From NCBI RefSeq assembly GCF_036227205.1, contig NZ_CP109442.1:1426001-1490000 (forward strand): a DNA stretch of 64,000 bases, written 5' to 3'. Source of the stretch: Amycolatopsis sp. NBC_01480 (GTDB taxonomy: Bacteria > Actinomycetota > Actinomycetes > Mycobacteriales > Pseudonocardiaceae). The notes under the pieces are model-generated. The model had not been told where the DNA came from. It worked only from the letters and a program-made list of their open reading frames with translations, and made no database searches. This document shows positions 63,961-64,000 of the stretch, piece by piece; positions within the stretch are counted from its first letter, which is position 1; each line of letters starts with the position of its first letter. Position numbers and translations under genes: made by a program.

Positions 63961-64000
63961 GATTGTTTCAATACAGTTGACATAATACACCTGACCCATA
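63961..64000 (-). promoter_or_regulatory. TetR promoter/operator region
   Basis: AT-rich stretch with AATACA at 63970-63975 and 63984-63989 (14 bp apart) and a small ATTG-TTT-CAAT dyad (63962-63972). Likely binding site of the TetR protein; the window ends here. Confidence 0.4.

Overview
The window is high-GC DNA with GTG starts, leaderless-looking promoters and a gene order seen in actinobacteria. The core block argS-lysA-hom-thrC-thrB-rho-rpmE-prfA-prmC-tsaC-wecA-atpI-atpBEFHAGDC-DUF2550-pduO-murA-nucS follows the order I know from Mycobacterium tuberculosis (about Rv1292 to Rv1321). F420-dependent enzymes, a MeaA-type mutase, NucS and Asp-type MurA fit a soil actinomycete. Two families of long palindromic hairpins make me think of Pseudonocardiaceae, probably Amycolatopsis; this genus call is inference.

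Layout. 1-24 kb is mixed metabolic DNA: a PLP lyase with a divergent Lrp regulator, a two-copy 3-hydroxyacyl-CoA dehydrogenase, a dhaKLM dihydroxyacetone kinase operon, a lipoprotein, a sodium:solute symporter, nucS with a divergent Nudix gene, a degenerate repeat array (about 13.98-14.4 kb), a crotonase-fold protein, a GlxA-type regulator, a B12-dependent MeaA-type mutase, tandem LysE exporters, an NmrA/SnoaL pair, murA and the cobalamin adenosyltransferase. 24-34 kb holds the F1Fo ATP synthase operon, atpI and wecA. 34-44 kb is the translation/cell-envelope block (tsaC, prmC, prfA, rpmE), into which accessory genes have been inserted: an M6 protease, a CadD-like transporter, a MerR/hydrolase/F420-oxidoreductase module, a large membrane protein and a secreted CHAP-like protein. 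44-53 kb carries rho and the threonine/lysine genes plus argS. 53-57 kb has a probable metal-handling group (DUF3105, DUF305, CDF exporter) and an epoxide hydrolase.

From tRNA-Arg(CCG) at 57.3 kb to about 63.3 kb lies a genomic island. It starts with a frameshifted, internally deleted serine recombinase abutting the tRNA. Then comes a secreted RHS/YD-repeat protein whose C-terminal tip is a short glycine-zipper hydrophobic domain, followed by a 67-residue two-helix membrane protein with a strong ribosome binding site, a likely immunity partner. Downstream are a decayed second Gly/Ala-rich tip, another small two-helix membrane protein and a displaced 42-bp piece of the RHS core. This looks like a polymorphic-toxin locus with orphan tip cassettes and is the most interesting part of the window. 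A TetR regulator closes the window.

Functional links: PduO supplies adenosylcobalamin that the MeaA-type mutase needs; hom, thrC, thrB and lysA are the end branches of the aspartate pathway; rho, rpmE, prfA, prmC and tsaC serve transcription termination and translation. All functional calls rest on reading the protein sequences; no database search was run.
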